DNA of 64,000 bases from Maniola hyperantus (lineage: Eukaryota > Arthropoda > Insecta > Lepidoptera > Nymphalidae): the NCBI RefSeq assembly GCF_902806685.2, contig NC_048538.1, positions 14,632,001-14,696,000 of the forward strand, written 5' to 3'. Below, in pieces: positions 34,301-45,607 of this stretch; within the stretch, counting starts at the first letter, position 1; every line of letters begins with the position of its first letter. The translations under genes were made by a program, and so were the position numbers. Under the pieces are notes generated by a model. The model did no database searches, had not been told where the DNA came from, and saw nothing but the letters and a program-made list of their open reading frames with translations.

Positions 34301-37300
34301 ACTGGCTGCATTTCCGCGCTGGACAGCCAGGCTGATCCGCTGCGCAAAAAATGAGCCAGCCCTTCTGTCACCAGTTGAGGCTATTAATCGCGGTGATTTA
34401 TTTAAATATTGAAAATAATTAAAAGAAGTTCCCGCAGAGCAATCAGTAAGCCTATAGTTTTTCCTCGAAGGAGCTTGCCTTTGGCTTCTCTTGGTTTGCC
34501 AGTCAATATAGAGTTTTAGAAATGTCTACCTCTCTAAACTGTTGTAAAACTGTTGGAAGTGTCTAATATGGGAATTAGCGGGATGATCAATGAATCCTGC
34601 AAGATGTTGGAATCCATTGCGTGGCGGCAGCACAGTTTCTATACCCAAGCTGCAAGCCAGCTTTGTGGCGATCTGTAGACAAGTAGGTACCGATGTCAAG
34701 AACCCTAGGTATAGTAATTACTAACTTAACTTGGGTGCAGTTTTATGTTTTTTATAACCACATTACTATGGAAATGATCAAAGAGCATGGATTTGACTTG
34801 CAGTTCGCTCCAGCAATGCGAGGGACTGCAATTACTTTTGTGGTAGGTACATGGCTTAATATTATTGTAAATCTAATAACCTTTGAATAGAGCAACCGCC
34901 AACCGCAAAGTTTCTTGCTGGTTCTTCTCGGTAGGGATTTCAAACAGTGCTAGATGCATTTGGCGATTCAAAAATGTTTGTAAAAGTTTGTTTAAATAAA
35001 AAATGTTCAATGTAATTACATTGAACGGATTGATCTGAATTCAGAGCTCTTAAATATGTGTGCATATCGAATAGCATGCATCTAGTCCAAGCGTTAGCGA
35101 GGGTTAACCACGACCTTGGCGGTGGCTGCAAGGACAACCAACCTGAGGCTATAAAGCCACCGTAGTCGCGTACCTACATAATGTTATTGATTTTACTTGC
35201 CGCGCTAAGAACATGTTACTTTTGTATGAGTTTTTAAAACACTTGACAAACTCACGTGGCGTAGCGTGATAAAAGACTGGATATCGTATGCTTCTTCGTA
35301 ATTTTTCTTATTTTTCTTGTTTTATGTAATATTTAGTATTTAATATTTAGTACTATTGTAAATTGCAGTGTTTTTATTTTTTATTTTTTCATATTTGTAT
35401 TTTTAGCTTTAAGTTAACTGGTAATCCCGCACTTGCAAGCTTTTCAAATGCATGCCGGTTTGCCAGTAATTGGGTGTACACTCTAAATTTTTTCTCTGTG
35501 AATTGTAATTGTTATTTTATAATATGTGTACTATCTGTTGGCAAACCAATAAAATAAAATAAAAATAAAATAAAATAAAATATGCAATTCTCGTTTAAGT
35601 CAATTTTAGGACATACCTCCCTACCCATCTTAGTAGGTTTTGTCGGCACAAATTCGCAACGAAACGCTTTTTAACCGACTTTAAAAAAGGAGGAGGTTCT
35701 CTAATATTTGAAAATTCAATCCCTAAGAGGCTGAAATAGGGCTTGAAATTTGTGTAGTCCACGCGGACGAAATCGCGAGCTAGTAATTAAAAACCGGCCA
35801 AGTGCGAGTCAGGCTCGCGCAATGAGGGTTCCGTACTACGGTCGTATTTTTTCGACATTTTGCAGGATAATTCAAAAACTATGATAGATAAAAATAAATA
35901 AAATCTGGTTTAGAATGCACAAGCAAAGACCTTTCATATGATATCTTACTTAGAAAATTGAAAATACTATAGTTATTACTGACCACAATTTAATTATTTT
36001 TTTGTGTGATGTAACCAATTCACAGTTTTCAGATTTTTCCCTAAATGTCAGCTATAAGATCTACCTACCTGCCAAATTTCATGATTCTAGGTCAACGGGA
36101 AGTACCCTGTAGGTTTCTTAACAGACAGACGGACAGACAGACAGATCTTATAAGGGTTCCGTTTTTCCTTTTGAGGTACGAAACCCTAATAAACGGTAAA
36201 CAAGAGGTAGCTTCTCGCTGAAATGTGTACAATGAAAGTATGATATGCGTGAAAAACCTACGAGTAAACTCCAGACGTTCTAGCGCCGCTAGCAAATCGC
36301 GTCGCTTACGCCTTTCGTTTCTCCGAGAAGATTTGTGGGGTTTGTTTATCTTTTAAGTCAGCTAAGAAAAAATTAAGTTACAGTTACCAAGAATTGAATT
36401 TTTTAGCCTCAATAGCTTAACCGGTATAGGAGTGGACTGAAAACCGAAAGGTCGACGGTTCAAATCCCGCCCGTTGCACTATTGTCGTGCCTACTCCTAG
36501 CACAAACCTGACGCTTAATTGGAGAGGAAAGGGGAATATTAGTCATTTAATATGGCTAATATTCTTTTAAAAAAAACCACATATTTTCTATTATTAAACT
36601 TGTTAGCTGTTATCTTTTATGTTCATAATATCTAGGTAGGTAGGTATGTACCTATCATATCAGTGACATCAGTGTTTAATGAATAATGGCATTAGTTTTC
36701 ATTATGAGTCACTATTGTAAAACCTATGTTTGATGTCTTTATTATCATATCTTTGATAAGTGTAGAATTGTCTCGCTAACTCAGTGTTTAACACTGAATG
36801 GTAGCCTCAGAGTCGATTTGACATTTATTTTTAATCCATTGACAGTTTTCTACAGAAAATATTTTCATACTTTATTTTATACTATGTAGAGATATCTACA
36901 TAGTATAAAATAAAGTCGCTTCCCGCGTCTGTATGTATGTATGTATGTATGAACGCGTAGATCTTTTAAACTACGCAACGGATTTTAATGTGGTTTTCAC
37001 CAATAGATAGAGTGATTCAAGAGGAAGGTTAATAGCTATGGTTTAATTCTCAAAAAATTAGAGATCCCTAGAGAAATTGAAATAATGTGAATTAGGTTGG
37101 AAAAAAATCCTCTCATTTGAGAGTTTCCGAGGCAATGACACCTCAATGACACCACATTGCACCCATGCGAAGCCGGGGTGGGTCGCTAGTAACTCAATAA
37201 AGCAGCAATGTATATCCGACCAATCTAAAATGAGCTCGGTGGCTATCATTCAGTGTTAGGCACTGAGTTAGCGAATCACCCCGCAGATCTTTGACTATAC

Positions 37301-39795
37301 CCATACAAAAAATCACGTCAATCCGTTGCTCCGTTGCGACGTGATTGAAGGACTAACCAACAAACAAACACACTTTCACGTTTATAATAAGAGTACTGGA
37401 ACCTGTTTTTTTTCAGTACTTACACCAATTTCAACAACGGTATGTCAAATTAAATAAATAAATAAAATAAAATAGCCATTTATTCTACTACCGTTAAATT
37501 ACATTTTTTAATTTATTGCATGAAACATTCTTATCGAGTTATATGTTTTAGACAATCATAATCTGAAAAGTCCTTCGAATATCATAACTATTAGATACTT
37601 ATTCTTAATTATATTGTAATGCCATCTTAATATTTTTTTTTTATTTCACAGCCTACGCCCAAGGTAGGTACTTATTTATGTCAAATTACCTAAGTACATA
37701 AATCAAGATTGTTATCAAAAAGACTCGGCTCTAAATCAACTCCGCCTGTATGCACTGGCCCGGAAAATTCGCACGGCCATGCCAGAGGTATCGTGATAAA
37801 ATTAACATTACCATAATTATTACCTACTTAGGTATGGCTTGACGTTAGACGCGCATGAGTCTACTCTGTGGTCTAGGCCGCTAACAATATATACCTATAT
37901 GAAGACATTCAGACAATAGTTCAACAAAAAATGTTTATATTTCTATGGATGTTACTATCCATAGATATAGAAACATTTTTTATTCAAATAAACTTTTTTA
38001 GTTACTTATACCTACTTTATTTAATAATTTTTATTTGAAGAGAATATGCATCTCTATATCGCTACAAATTACTATATACTACAAAATAAAGAAAAGAAGG
38101 ATATTAATTATGTTTCATTATGTGGACTGCGCAGTGAAGATAATAAATATATTAGCTGACACGTCATTAAAAAAACCGGCCAAGTGGGAGTCAGGCTCGC
38201 GCACCGAGGGTTCCGTACTACAGTCGTATTTTATCGTCATTTTGCACGGTAAATCAAAAACTATTATGCATAGAAATAAATAAAAATCTGTTTTAGAATG
38301 TGCAACTAAAGCCCTTTCATATGATACGTCACTTGGTATAGTAATCTTACTTTATAAGTTGAAAATACTAATTATTTTTTCAAAACACTCTTTAAATTTT
38401 TTTTTGTGATGTGACCACAAATTCACGGTTTTCAGATTTTTTCTCCTAATGTCTGGTATAAGACCTACCAACCTGCCAAATTTGATGATTCTAGGTCAAC
38501 GGGAAGTACCTACCCTGTAGGTTTCTTGACAGACAGACAACAAAGTGATCCTATAAGGGTTCCGTTTTTCCTTTTGAGGTACGGAACCCTAAAAAGACAA
38601 AGATTGTGATGGCAGACATGAGACAACACGATAATTTGTCTTGTTTACGTCATCAATCTATCTTTAACTCAACCATTTATCTAACTATTGAAATATGAAT
38701 GTACCTAACTACTCTATTTCCTCGTTGTATCAGGCTCAAGTACTAGTTACTTATTTAAATTTGTTATCGATTGGGCTAAAGAACTATTTATGAATGAAAG
38801 AAAACATCGTGAGGAAACCTGCAATCTGCATGCCTGAGTATTCTCCATGTGAAGTCTGCCTAACCGTACTTTGCCAGCGTGATAGACTATGGCCAAACCC
38901 TTCTCATTCTAGAGGAGACCCGTTCTCAGTAGGGAGCAGACAGTGTGTTCATGATGATCCTTTCTTTGATACTTTTGTGTGGTGGGAAGCTTCGGCCGTG
39001 ACTAGTTAGCACCCTACCGGCAAAGCCGTGCTGCCAAGCGATTTAGCGTTCCAATACGATACCGTGTAGAAACCTAAGGTGTATGGGTTTAGTAACAACT
39101 GCCATACTCCTTCCAGGTTAGCCCGCTTCCATCTTAGACTGCATCATCACATACCACCAGGTGAGATTGCAGTCAAGGGCTTACTTGTATCGGAATACAT
39201 AAATAAACTACAATCGAAGGCCTTATTCATTAGGAATAGGTACAAAATATAAAGTCCTTATATACGTGCTACGACGTTACGTAGTATGTAAACTATAATA
39301 ATACTAAGTAGGTACCTACTTAAACTATATATTTTATACTAGCCCGCGACTTCATCCGCATGGACTACACAAATTTCAAACCCCTGTTTTATCCCTTTAG
39401 GGGTTGCATTTTTAAAAATACTTTCGTAGCGGATGCCTACGTCATAATATCTATCTGCATACCAAACAGCCCGATCCATTCAGTATGGTTTAAACTGTGC
39501 GTTGATAGATCAGTCAGTCAGCTTTTCCTTTTATATATATCGAAGAAGACAGAAGAAGAAGATAAGTAGGTACAATGTAAGTTTGTAATCTACTCAGGTA
39601 CTTCAGGTAGGTACGAGTATATAAAGTACCTACCTACTTTACACGCAACAATATGCCACATCACAATGATACTTAGATAAGAAAACATAGAAATACGTCG
39701 CAATTGAAATCGCAACTTACCACAAACATCGCGGTAACACATAGCAGCATATATTTTATGCACCGCATGCCAACTTCGAGATTATTTTGCGCCAT
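31394..39795 (-). CDS. Tetraspanin Tsp-c (3rd of seven)
   Basis: Exons in transcription order: 39721-39795, 34028-34216, 32710-32880, 32281-32535, 31394-31573; phase-0 introns; 289 residues. Exon 2 contains TM2 and ends GCIGALKESTCLVNI. Exon 3: TM3 plus ADMLDQNLRETLPSYY. Large loop: LNCCGVDSYLDWGDVPSDGH (C148, C149), YSCC, QEC, NGC; sequon NIT. Tail: ASAIRKAKNERERRRWEI, ending KPVVYVPFQGQANA, where YVPF fits the YxxPhi sorting motif. Exons 2 and 4 are markedly richer in G/C third positions than those of Tsp-e to Tsp-g. Intron 1 is about 5.5 kb and full of repeats. It is intermediate between the Tsp-a/b pair and the right-hand group. Confidence 0.88.
32145..32235 (+). repeat. Dispersed repeat R-D, partial
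   Basis: ACTGCTATACCCCTTCCAGG, GTTAGCCAACCTGACGCCTC and ATCTTAGACTGCATCATC match the middle of R-D. It lies in Tsp-c intron 4. Confidence 0.55.
33055..33210. mobile_element. Fold-back element R-E, copy 1
   Basis: CACGATCGCAATCATCTCTG near the left pairs with CAGAACAATTGAGATTGTAA near the right, followed by TGATTGATGCAGGTTTT. Other copies lie at 42203-42345 and 53639-53800, and a fragment at about 31640. It lies in Tsp-c intron 2. Confidence 0.65.
33694..33942 (+). repeat. Dispersed repeat R-B, full copy
   Basis: It starts ACTAGCTGATGCCCGCGGCT, contains TCAATTTTCCGGGGTAAAAA and CCGTGAAAAGCTAGCAGACA, and ends with a GACA/GATA tract, CACACTTTCGCATTTATAAT and ATTAGTATGG. Use this as the reference copy. 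It lies in Tsp-c intron 2. Confidence 0.8.
35789..36186 (+). repeat. Dispersed repeat R-C, full copy
   Basis: It begins AAAACCGGCCAAGTGCGAGT and AGGGTTCCGTACTACGGTCG, and ends CTTTTGAGGTACGAAACCCT. The start and end blocks are inverted partners. A GACA tract precedes the 3' block. Confidence 0.8.
36402..36572 (+). mobile_element. tRNA-derived SINE S2, full copy
   Basis: The head TAGCCTCAATAGCTTAACCG, A-box-like, is followed by CCGAAAGGTCGACGGTTCAA (B-box GGTTCAAATCC). The body is CTACTCCTAGCACAAACC and AGGAAAGGGGAATATTAGTC, ending in TAATATTCTTTT and an A-run. It is a different family from S1. Confidence 0.75.
36869..36916. repeat. Perfect 22-bp-arm hairpin
   Basis: ACTTTATTTTATACTATGTA, continuing GA, is repeated inverted after four bases. 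No flanking duplication was noted. It lies directly before a (TATG)n run. Confidence 0.75.
38176..38592 (+). repeat. Dispersed repeat R-C, full copy
   Basis: Starts CCGGCCAAGTGGGAGTCAGG, ends GAGGTACGGAACCCTAAAAA. GTTTCTTGACAGACAGACAA carries the short microsatellite. It lies in Tsp-c intron 1. Confidence 0.8.
38795..38960 (+). mobile_element. SINE S1 body without head
   Basis: AAAACATCGTGAGGAAACCT, GCCTGAGTATTCTCCATG, GATAGACTATGGCCAAAC and GAGGAGACCCGTTCTCAGTA follow the body of the copy at 5715. Both the tRNA-like head and the (GAT)n tail are reduced. Confidence 0.65.
38980..39205 (+). repeat. Dispersed repeat R-D, near full copy
   Basis: GTGGGAAGCTTCGGCCGTGA, CTACCGGCAAAGCCGTGCTG, CAAGCGATTTAGCGTTCC, CATCTTAGACTGCATCATCA, GAGATTGCAGTCAAGGGCTT. 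This is the best copy for defining R-D. Confidence 0.7.
39338..39560 (+). repeat. Dispersed repeat R-A, copy near Tsp-c exon 1
   Basis: CTAGCCCGCGACTTCATCCG, CCTTTAGGGGTTGCATTTTT, then ATCAGTCAGTCAGCTTTTCC and a GAAGAAGA tail. It ends about 160 bp before exon 1 of Tsp-c (39721). Confidence 0.75.
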
Positions 39796-40258
39796 TTTAA
39801 AGCACAACAGGAAAACTATACTATATAAAAACTAGTTCAACACCTTTGCACAGTGACAGTTTACGATACACTGAAATGTTAATACTTCAACCGAGTGGTT
39901 TCAGGTAGTTATCAACGAGTGATAAGCCAACGCGTCGACGGTACTAGCATGACTGTAGCATGAAATAACTCGATTTTTCTTTAGCCAATTAGCGAGCGCT
40001 GTATGGAAGTACGATGGTAAACATAAGGTCATGTTGCATTAGTTTGGTTTTCATGGCTTGACCTTGAGTGCCTTGAGTTCGTGACGTTACTACGTTTAAT
40101 GATTTTTATTTACAAAACAAAGCCTTTTCTGCCGACTGAGTATTGAATATTGAACTGTTGGGCATGTCTATAGACTCTGTAGCATAGACTTATGATAACC
40201 ACATCACTGCTCTGTAGGTTCTTTCATTGCCACACTTTTCATTAGATTTTTTCATTGC

Positions 40259-40310
40259 CATAAGTACATACAAGAACCCTGAAAACTCAGGGTTCTTGTA
40301 TGTACTTATG
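40259..40310. repeat. Perfect 24-bp-arm hairpin
   Basis: CATAAGTACATACAAGAACC plus CTGA is repeated inverted after a 4-base loop AAAC. No mismatch. No neighbouring target duplication is obvious. Confidence 0.8.
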
Positions 40311-40347
40311 TAGGTACGCATAACACATGGGAGTTTTTTATTCCATA

Positions 40348-40577
40348 ACTAGCTGATGCCCGCGACTTCGTACGCGTGCAATTAGATTTTTTACAAATCC
40401 CGTGGGAATTCTTTAATTTTCCGGGATAAAAAGTAGCCTATGTCCTTCCCCGGGATATAAGCTAACCCTGTATTAAATTTTATCAAAATCGGTTAAACGG
40501 TTGGGCCGTGAAAAGCTAGCAGACAGACAGACAGACAGACACACTTTCGCGTTTATAATATTAATTAATAATAGTAT
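40348..40577 (+). repeat. Dispersed repeat R-B, full copy
   Basis: ACTAGCTGATGCCCGCGACT at the start, CCGGGATAAAAAGTAGCCTA in the middle, GGGCCGTGAAAAGCTAGCAG then (CAGA)n, CACACTTTCGCGTTTATAAT and a TAGTATGGAT end. Confidence 0.85.
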
Positions 40578-40620
40578 GGATAAAGTAATGGTATTTAAAT
40601 GTATGGGGTTACGGGTATCG

Positions 40621-40938
40621 TTAGAATCATCATCATCATGATCAACCCATCGCCGGCTCACTACAGAGAACGAGTCTCCTCTCAGAGTGAGAAAGTTTTG
40701 GCCATAGTCTACCACGCTGGCCATGTGCGAATTGGTAGACTTCACATACCTTTGAGAACATCATGGAGAACTCTCAGGCATGCAGGTTTCCTCACGATGT
40801 TTTCCTTTACCGTTAAAGCAAGTGATATTTAATGAGTAATTAAAACGCACATAACTCCGAAAAGTTAGAGGTCCCCGGGATCGAACCCCCGACCTCCGAT
40901 TAGAAGGCGGACGTCCTAACCACTAGGCTATTCCAGCT
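40621..40938 (-). mobile_element. SINE S1, full copy
   Basis: The plus strand shows the complement of the (GAT)n tail (ATCATCATCATGATCAACCC), the body and, at the right, the head with B-box (CCGGGATCGAACCCCCGACC) and CTAACCACTAGGCTATTCCA. Confidence 0.85.
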
Positions 40939-41476
40939 TCAATCGTTAGAATACATCTTTCCCAATGACACAGGCTATTTTTTTTTTTTTGAAAAATCAT
41001 TATGGCGCTATTTTCAAATGTGAAAAAAATTGTTTTACATAAGTGCCTATTTACTTTTTAATTGCATAGCAGTGCCGTTTTGTTTTTTTGAGGTCGGTAC
41101 GGTACCTATCGTTAACTTTGCCAGAAAAGGATCTGGGTAGTGGGTGCCATAGGCTAAGTATAAATATCTATATGACATTATGAAAATAATGTCATATAGA
41201 TCTATAGCGGAAATATAAATAAAAGGTCTGATTTCTACGTTTCATAATATATATATTTACTGGAATATGATGCCCGCTACTTAATTTTTTATTGCCCGCT
41301 ATTTTGTTTTTAAATCACGTAAAAATCTTTTATTTTTCAAGTAAAAATTAGCCTATGGATGGATTTTAATTACGACAATAAAACGACAAGCTATTTCATT
41401 ATAACAGAAATTTTATTTAAGTAATAAAAATTAACAGCAATAAATTATTTTAGTTGTACCTACTATGATAATTTGT

Positions 41477-41947
41477 TTAGGGGAATTCCCTTTCTTTCCT
41501 CGTTATATTCGCTAACCACACCGCGCCCGCGACTGCCAATGCCTGAAATAATAAAACAAGTTGAATTAAAAAAATTAAAAAACATGACTGCCCTGCCAAA
41601 AAACCGGCCAAGTGAGAGTCATACTCGCGCACCGAGTGTTCCGTACTCGAGTATTTTTTTCGACATTTTGCACGACAAATCAAAAACTATGATGCATTAA
41701 AATAGATAAAATCTGTTTTAGAATGCACTAGTGAAGCCCTTTCATATGATACCCCACTTGATATAGTTATCTTACTTTGAAAATTGAAAATACTAATTAT
41801 TAGTTCTTGACCACAATTTAATTTTTTTGTGTGATGTAACCACAAATTCACGGTTTTCAGATTTTTCCCCTTATGTCCGTTATAAGACCTACCTACCTGT
41901 CAAATTTCATGATACTAGGTCAACGGGAAGTACCCTGAAGGTTTCTT

Positions 41948-41984
<37 letters not shown>

Positions 41985-44900
41985 CAAAGTGATCCTATAA
42001 GGGTTCCGTTTTTCCTTTTGAGGAACCCTAAAAATGAGCTAACAATTAAAAATATTTTATTTCCAATGTCACAAGGGGTCGGGATGATGTTAGGATTTTA
42101 AACGATACCACATAAATATCCAAATCTTTTCAGGCCGAAGACGACATCCCGTTAGTAAAAGTCAATGCGGGTAATTCTGGGGCTCGACCACGCTAAAATC
42201 ACAGCTACAGTGTAACGATCGCAATCACCTCTGATTGGCCGATACTAGATCACTATTGGATATAATCACCGAGTAGAAATCCGATCAGTGGATATAAGGC
42301 ATTGTTTTCTGGACAAATTCAGCCAACAACAATTGCGACTAGCTGTTTTACACATTTAGAAAGGCAATGAGGCATAGTTACCTGCATTAACACTAAGACG
42401 ACTCCTGATATCCCGATAGCGGCGACATGCTTCTGCACCCAGTTGCCGAACGCTTCCGCGCAGCCTAGCTTGAAGGCGGTTGTGGTGTTGCAGGTGAATG
42501 TGTTGACTGCGCCCCACACATGCTCACAACAACTGACTGGCACGCCTTGTGAATCGTTGGTGCCGAGAGGAGTCAACCAGTCGCGCGAGTCGATCACCCC
42601 ACAGCAGTTGAACTGAAAATAAAATAATGAAGACGCGTAAGTGTGAAAATCTCGATGGGAGCTTCATAATAAGTACCTATTTGTACCTTTTGGCAACCTT
42701 GGGGCTGTAAGGCCTGCAGGCTCGAGTTCCTTTTGAGGAAATTTCAAAAAGGGTTCTTGAGTCTACCAGGGACCAAAGAGCTGGAAGCTAGCTTGGACAT
42801 GGACTTAGTTTGGCGATCCAAAGGAGCAGTGCTGCCAGCATCATGGGTATACAATGCCTCGCCGCGGTGGCGGGTGGACTCGTTGAGATATTAGATGTAG
42901 GTACTTAATTTACTTAATTTTTTTAAGTTTTAGATCCAAGTCACCAAGACCCAACCCAAGTTGGAATATGAACATGGGGTCACAAATGCCAGGTTTGTGT
43001 ATCGTTCTGTGTGTCCTTATTAAATGGATTTACGTTTACGTTTTACGTTGAGCACCATTTGCTTAACATGCTGTGATCTATGTCTTATGCTGAATACATG
43101 TAATTTTAAACTCACGTCTCTCTGCACTTCATCCCACAGTACAGTGACAGCGAAGTTCTTCTGCGGGTCATACAACTGCATGGTGCTATGCAGTTGCTGC
43201 TGTACCAACGCCACCGTGTTGCCGCGCAGCACGTACCCGCCGATGCAAGCCGACAATTGAAATATGAACATCAGCAACATGGAGCCCACGAACTGAAAAA
43301 CCATAAATAGGAGTAGGACATTACAGAATAGACATGTTATGTTCATCCATACTAATATTGTCTGTCTGTCTGCTAGCCTTTCACGGCCCATCCGTTCAAC
43401 CGATTTTGACGAAATTTTGTACATATAGCTTGCATCCCGGGGAAGGACAGGCTACTTTTTATCTCGGAAAATCAAATAGTTTCCATGGGATTTTTAAAAA
43501 CCTAAATCCACGCAGACGAAGTCACGGGCATCATCTAGTATTATATAAAAAAGCGGTGATAGCCTAGTGGTAAGGACGTCCGCCTCCTAATCGGAGGTCG
43601 GGGTTCGATCCCGGGCACGCACCCCTAACTTCTCCGAGCCATGTAGAGAGATGCCTTTCAAAAGACTCATTCTGTAGGTAATTCTAGGAAATAATATAAA
43701 AGCATACTTGTTACACACTAGAATGTTTGTTACATAGAAACAGTAACAAACATTCTATTGCGAAAATAGGCCACAGTCGACGGAACAATAAAGAGTTATA
43801 CTTTTAGTAGTCTAATTTCGTACACGCCACAGTTCAGCATGTATGCTTTTAGCTACTACGAGCGTTTAGCTGCTAGTAGTTAAACCGTCTATTCCGTTCT
43901 GTTAGACTGTTACTTTGTTTATAATCGAACAATCAAGTCCTGCTTGTTTGACTGCTCGGTCTAACAGATCGAAAGACTGTTAGCGCGATTGTCGAAAGAT
44001 CCTGAAAAAAAAACCGATCTTTTTGATCGATTGTGTTCAAGTCAATTTCGATATAGCGCAAGCAATCTAAAAGATCAGATTTTTTTCGGATGGTTCGGCA
44101 ATCGCACTAATAGTTCTAGACTAGTCATGCGAGAGCCAGCGTTATACTAATTTTCACAACTTCATAGAAGTGACAGAAAAAGTCATAGAACACAATTTTT
44201 GTTCGAAATGACCCATCTCGTAATACATAGAAGTTGTTGGTTACACATATATTTTTCGACTTACCCCCATAATAATATAGTAGTTCTCCATAAAGGCGCC
44301 ATAGAAGCCGGCGAAGGAAATGAGGAATATGATGACTCCGGTCGCGATGCAGAACGCGGGGAGGGAGAAGAACCTCTCCGAGAGGAACTCGTGGTAACCA
44401 TTGTAGGCGGACTGCACCGAACTACCCACAGACAGTATAATGATGCCTGTTATCTGAAACAGCAGCATATAGATAAACTAGCTTATGCTCGCGACTTCGT
44501 TCGCGTAGACTACACAAATTTCAAATCCCTATTTCACCCCCTTTGGGGTTGAATTCAAAAATCATTTCTTAAGCTGAAATTCAAAAATCCTTTCTTAAGC
44601 TGATGCCTACGTCATAATAGCTATCTGCATGCCAAATTTCAGCCCGATCCGTTCAGTAGTTTTTTTAAGAATATTAGCCAAGTTAATTGCTGACTAATAT
44701 TCCCCTTTCCCCTCCAATTAAGCGTAAAGCTTGTGCTAGGAGTAGGTACGACAATAGTGCAACGGGTGGAATTTGAACCGGCGACCTTTCGGTTTTCAGT
44801 CCGCTCCTTTAACCGTTGAGCTTTCGAGGCTCTAAAGTTTGAGCTGTGCGTTGATAGATCAGTCAGTCAGTCAGTCAGCTTTTCGTTTTATATATTTAGA

Positions 44901-45394
44901 TAAATATTCAAAACACACACAGAAACACACAGGAAAAGATGAAGATCAAAATAAATCAACACACTCCCAAGCATTTCATCCGAGGAAATCATCTCGATTA
45001 TCTATTTCGAATAAGATGCGCATTCCAAATCAAATTTCCAGCACCCCTCTTTTTTGCATCGGGGCATACCTACCTAAAATCAAGATAATGCTTTTCCTTA
45101 CTACTTATATGTAAGTCCTAGTACTTACTAATTAGGCACTTTTCCTGAAAATTACGTACCTACCTATTCACAAATAACTAAATAAGTACCTACTTACTTA
45201 TTGACATTTTGCTATCACATTTAAAACTTTTGTATACTTATTCATACCGGTTTTTTACACCAATGCCTTTAAATTGCAGTCACAACGGCACTTTCACTGT
45301 TAAAACACTTAAAACAACTTATAACACTTACCAAGAACAGAAAATTAACGGAAACTAACGTGTATTTGACTGTATTGAATATTTTAGCCAGCAT
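41477..45394 (-). CDS. Tetraspanin Tsp-d (4th of seven)
   Basis: Exons in transcription order: 45332-45394, 44265-44453, 43116-43292, 42382-42612, 41477-41542; phase-0 introns; 241 residues. N-terminus MLAKIFNTVKYTLVSVNFLF leads straight into TM1 with little cytoplasmic head, like Tsp-g. Exon 2 ends GFYGAFMENYYIIMG. Large loop: FNCCGVIDSRDWLTPLG (C146, C147), VSCC, FTC, LGC; sequon CNTT. Exon 5 is only 22 codons including stop: WLANITRKEREFP, a tail of about ten residues without a tyrosine motif. Its last exon would be easily missed by automatic gene finding. Confidence 0.87.
41601..42032 (+). repeat. Dispersed repeat R-C with long (CAGA)n
   Basis: CCGGCCAAGTGAGAGTCATA start and GGAACCCTAAAAA end. 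The microsatellite (CAGACAGACA) spans about 41948-41983, the longest in the window. It lies in Tsp-d intron 4. Confidence 0.8.
42203..42345. mobile_element. Fold-back element R-E, copy 2
   Basis: TACAGTGTAACGATCGCAAT and CACCTCTGATTGGCC match copies at 33055 and 53639. The right half (AGCCAACAACAATTGCGACT) is diverged. It ends only about 40 bp before Tsp-d exon 4. Confidence 0.55.
43344..43542 (-). repeat. Dispersed repeat R-B, full copy
   Basis: Minus-strand R-B: the plus strand reads TCCATACTAATATTGTCTGT at one end and AATCCACGCAGACGAAGTCA then CGGGCATCATCTAGTA at the other. It abuts an S1 head at 43551. It lies in Tsp-d intron 2. Confidence 0.8.
43551..43640 (+). mobile_element. SINE S1, head only
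   Basis: GCGGTGATAGCCTAGTGGTA through GTTCGATCCCGGGCACGCAC, then lost. I considered a real tRNA, but the ends do not pair as an acceptor stem and the same head is dispersed in the window. Confidence 0.75.
43980..44112. mobile_element. Imperfect fold-back element
   Basis: TTAGCGCGATTGTCGAAAGA and AACCGATCTTTTTGATCGAT on the left pair with ATCTAAAAGATCAGATTTTT and GGTTCGGCAATCGCACTAA on the right. Probable MITE in Tsp-d intron 2. Confidence 0.6.
44477..44905 (+). repeat. Dispersed repeat R-A interrupted by SINE S2
   Basis: R-A runs from CTAGCTTATGCTCGCGACTT to CCGATCCGTTCAGTAGTTTT at about 44662. It resumes at AAAGTTTGAGCTGTGCGTTG (about 44834) after the S2 insertion. The internal block TTCAAAAATC.TTTCTTAAGC is tandemly duplicated (about 44550-44602). 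It lies in Tsp-d intron 1. Confidence 0.75.
44664..44836 (-). mobile_element. SINE S2, nested in R-A
   Basis: Minus-strand S2: the plus strand shows AGAATATTAGCC, GGAGTAGGTACGACAATAGT, CGGCGACCTTTCGGTTTTCA and GAGCTTTCGAGGCT. The flanking R-A shares AGTTT on both sides, consistent with a target duplication. Confidence 0.75.
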
Positions 45395-45607
45395 TTTGGC
45401 TGTTCGAGGTGCTATGCGCGCTCCCACGTGACGATTAACCAGCTAGGTATGTAGTTTTCGCCAAGATATTTTTATCACTCTTGTAATCTTGATAAGGAAA
45501 ACAAGCGGATTTATCTCTCGACGTTCTTACGTATTCGTATTCAATGATTATGGACTTCAATAATATTTCTGTCTAATTAAATGTAAAAGGATAATCTAAA
45601 TTATCAC

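Larger units (their letters stand above)
34217..39720. other. Tsp-c intron 1: contents
   Basis: Besides the repeats listed separately it holds a short minus-strand R-A piece (35695-35785), an R-B tail (37295-37400), an (AAAAT)n run near 35549-35582, a (TATG)n run near 36938, and about 1.3 kb (34230-35540) of low-similarity sequence that looks like old element debris but was not classified. No exon of another gene was recognised. Confidence 0.5.
39796..41476. other. Intergenic between Tsp-d and Tsp-c
   Basis: Tsp-c promoter side at left, Tsp-d 3' UTR at right. It contains a perfect hairpin (40259-40310), a full R-B copy (40348-40577), a full S1 SINE (minus), and a 16-bp-arm hairpin at 41166-41201. 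TTTATT at 41412-41417, 60 nt past the Tsp-d stop on the minus strand, is its candidate poly(A) signal. Confidence 0.6.

Noticed and set aside
43551..43640. Possible functional tRNA gene
   Set aside because: It has A- and B-box-like blocks, but no pairing acceptor stem, and the same head recurs with a SINE body at 5715, 40621 and 56810.
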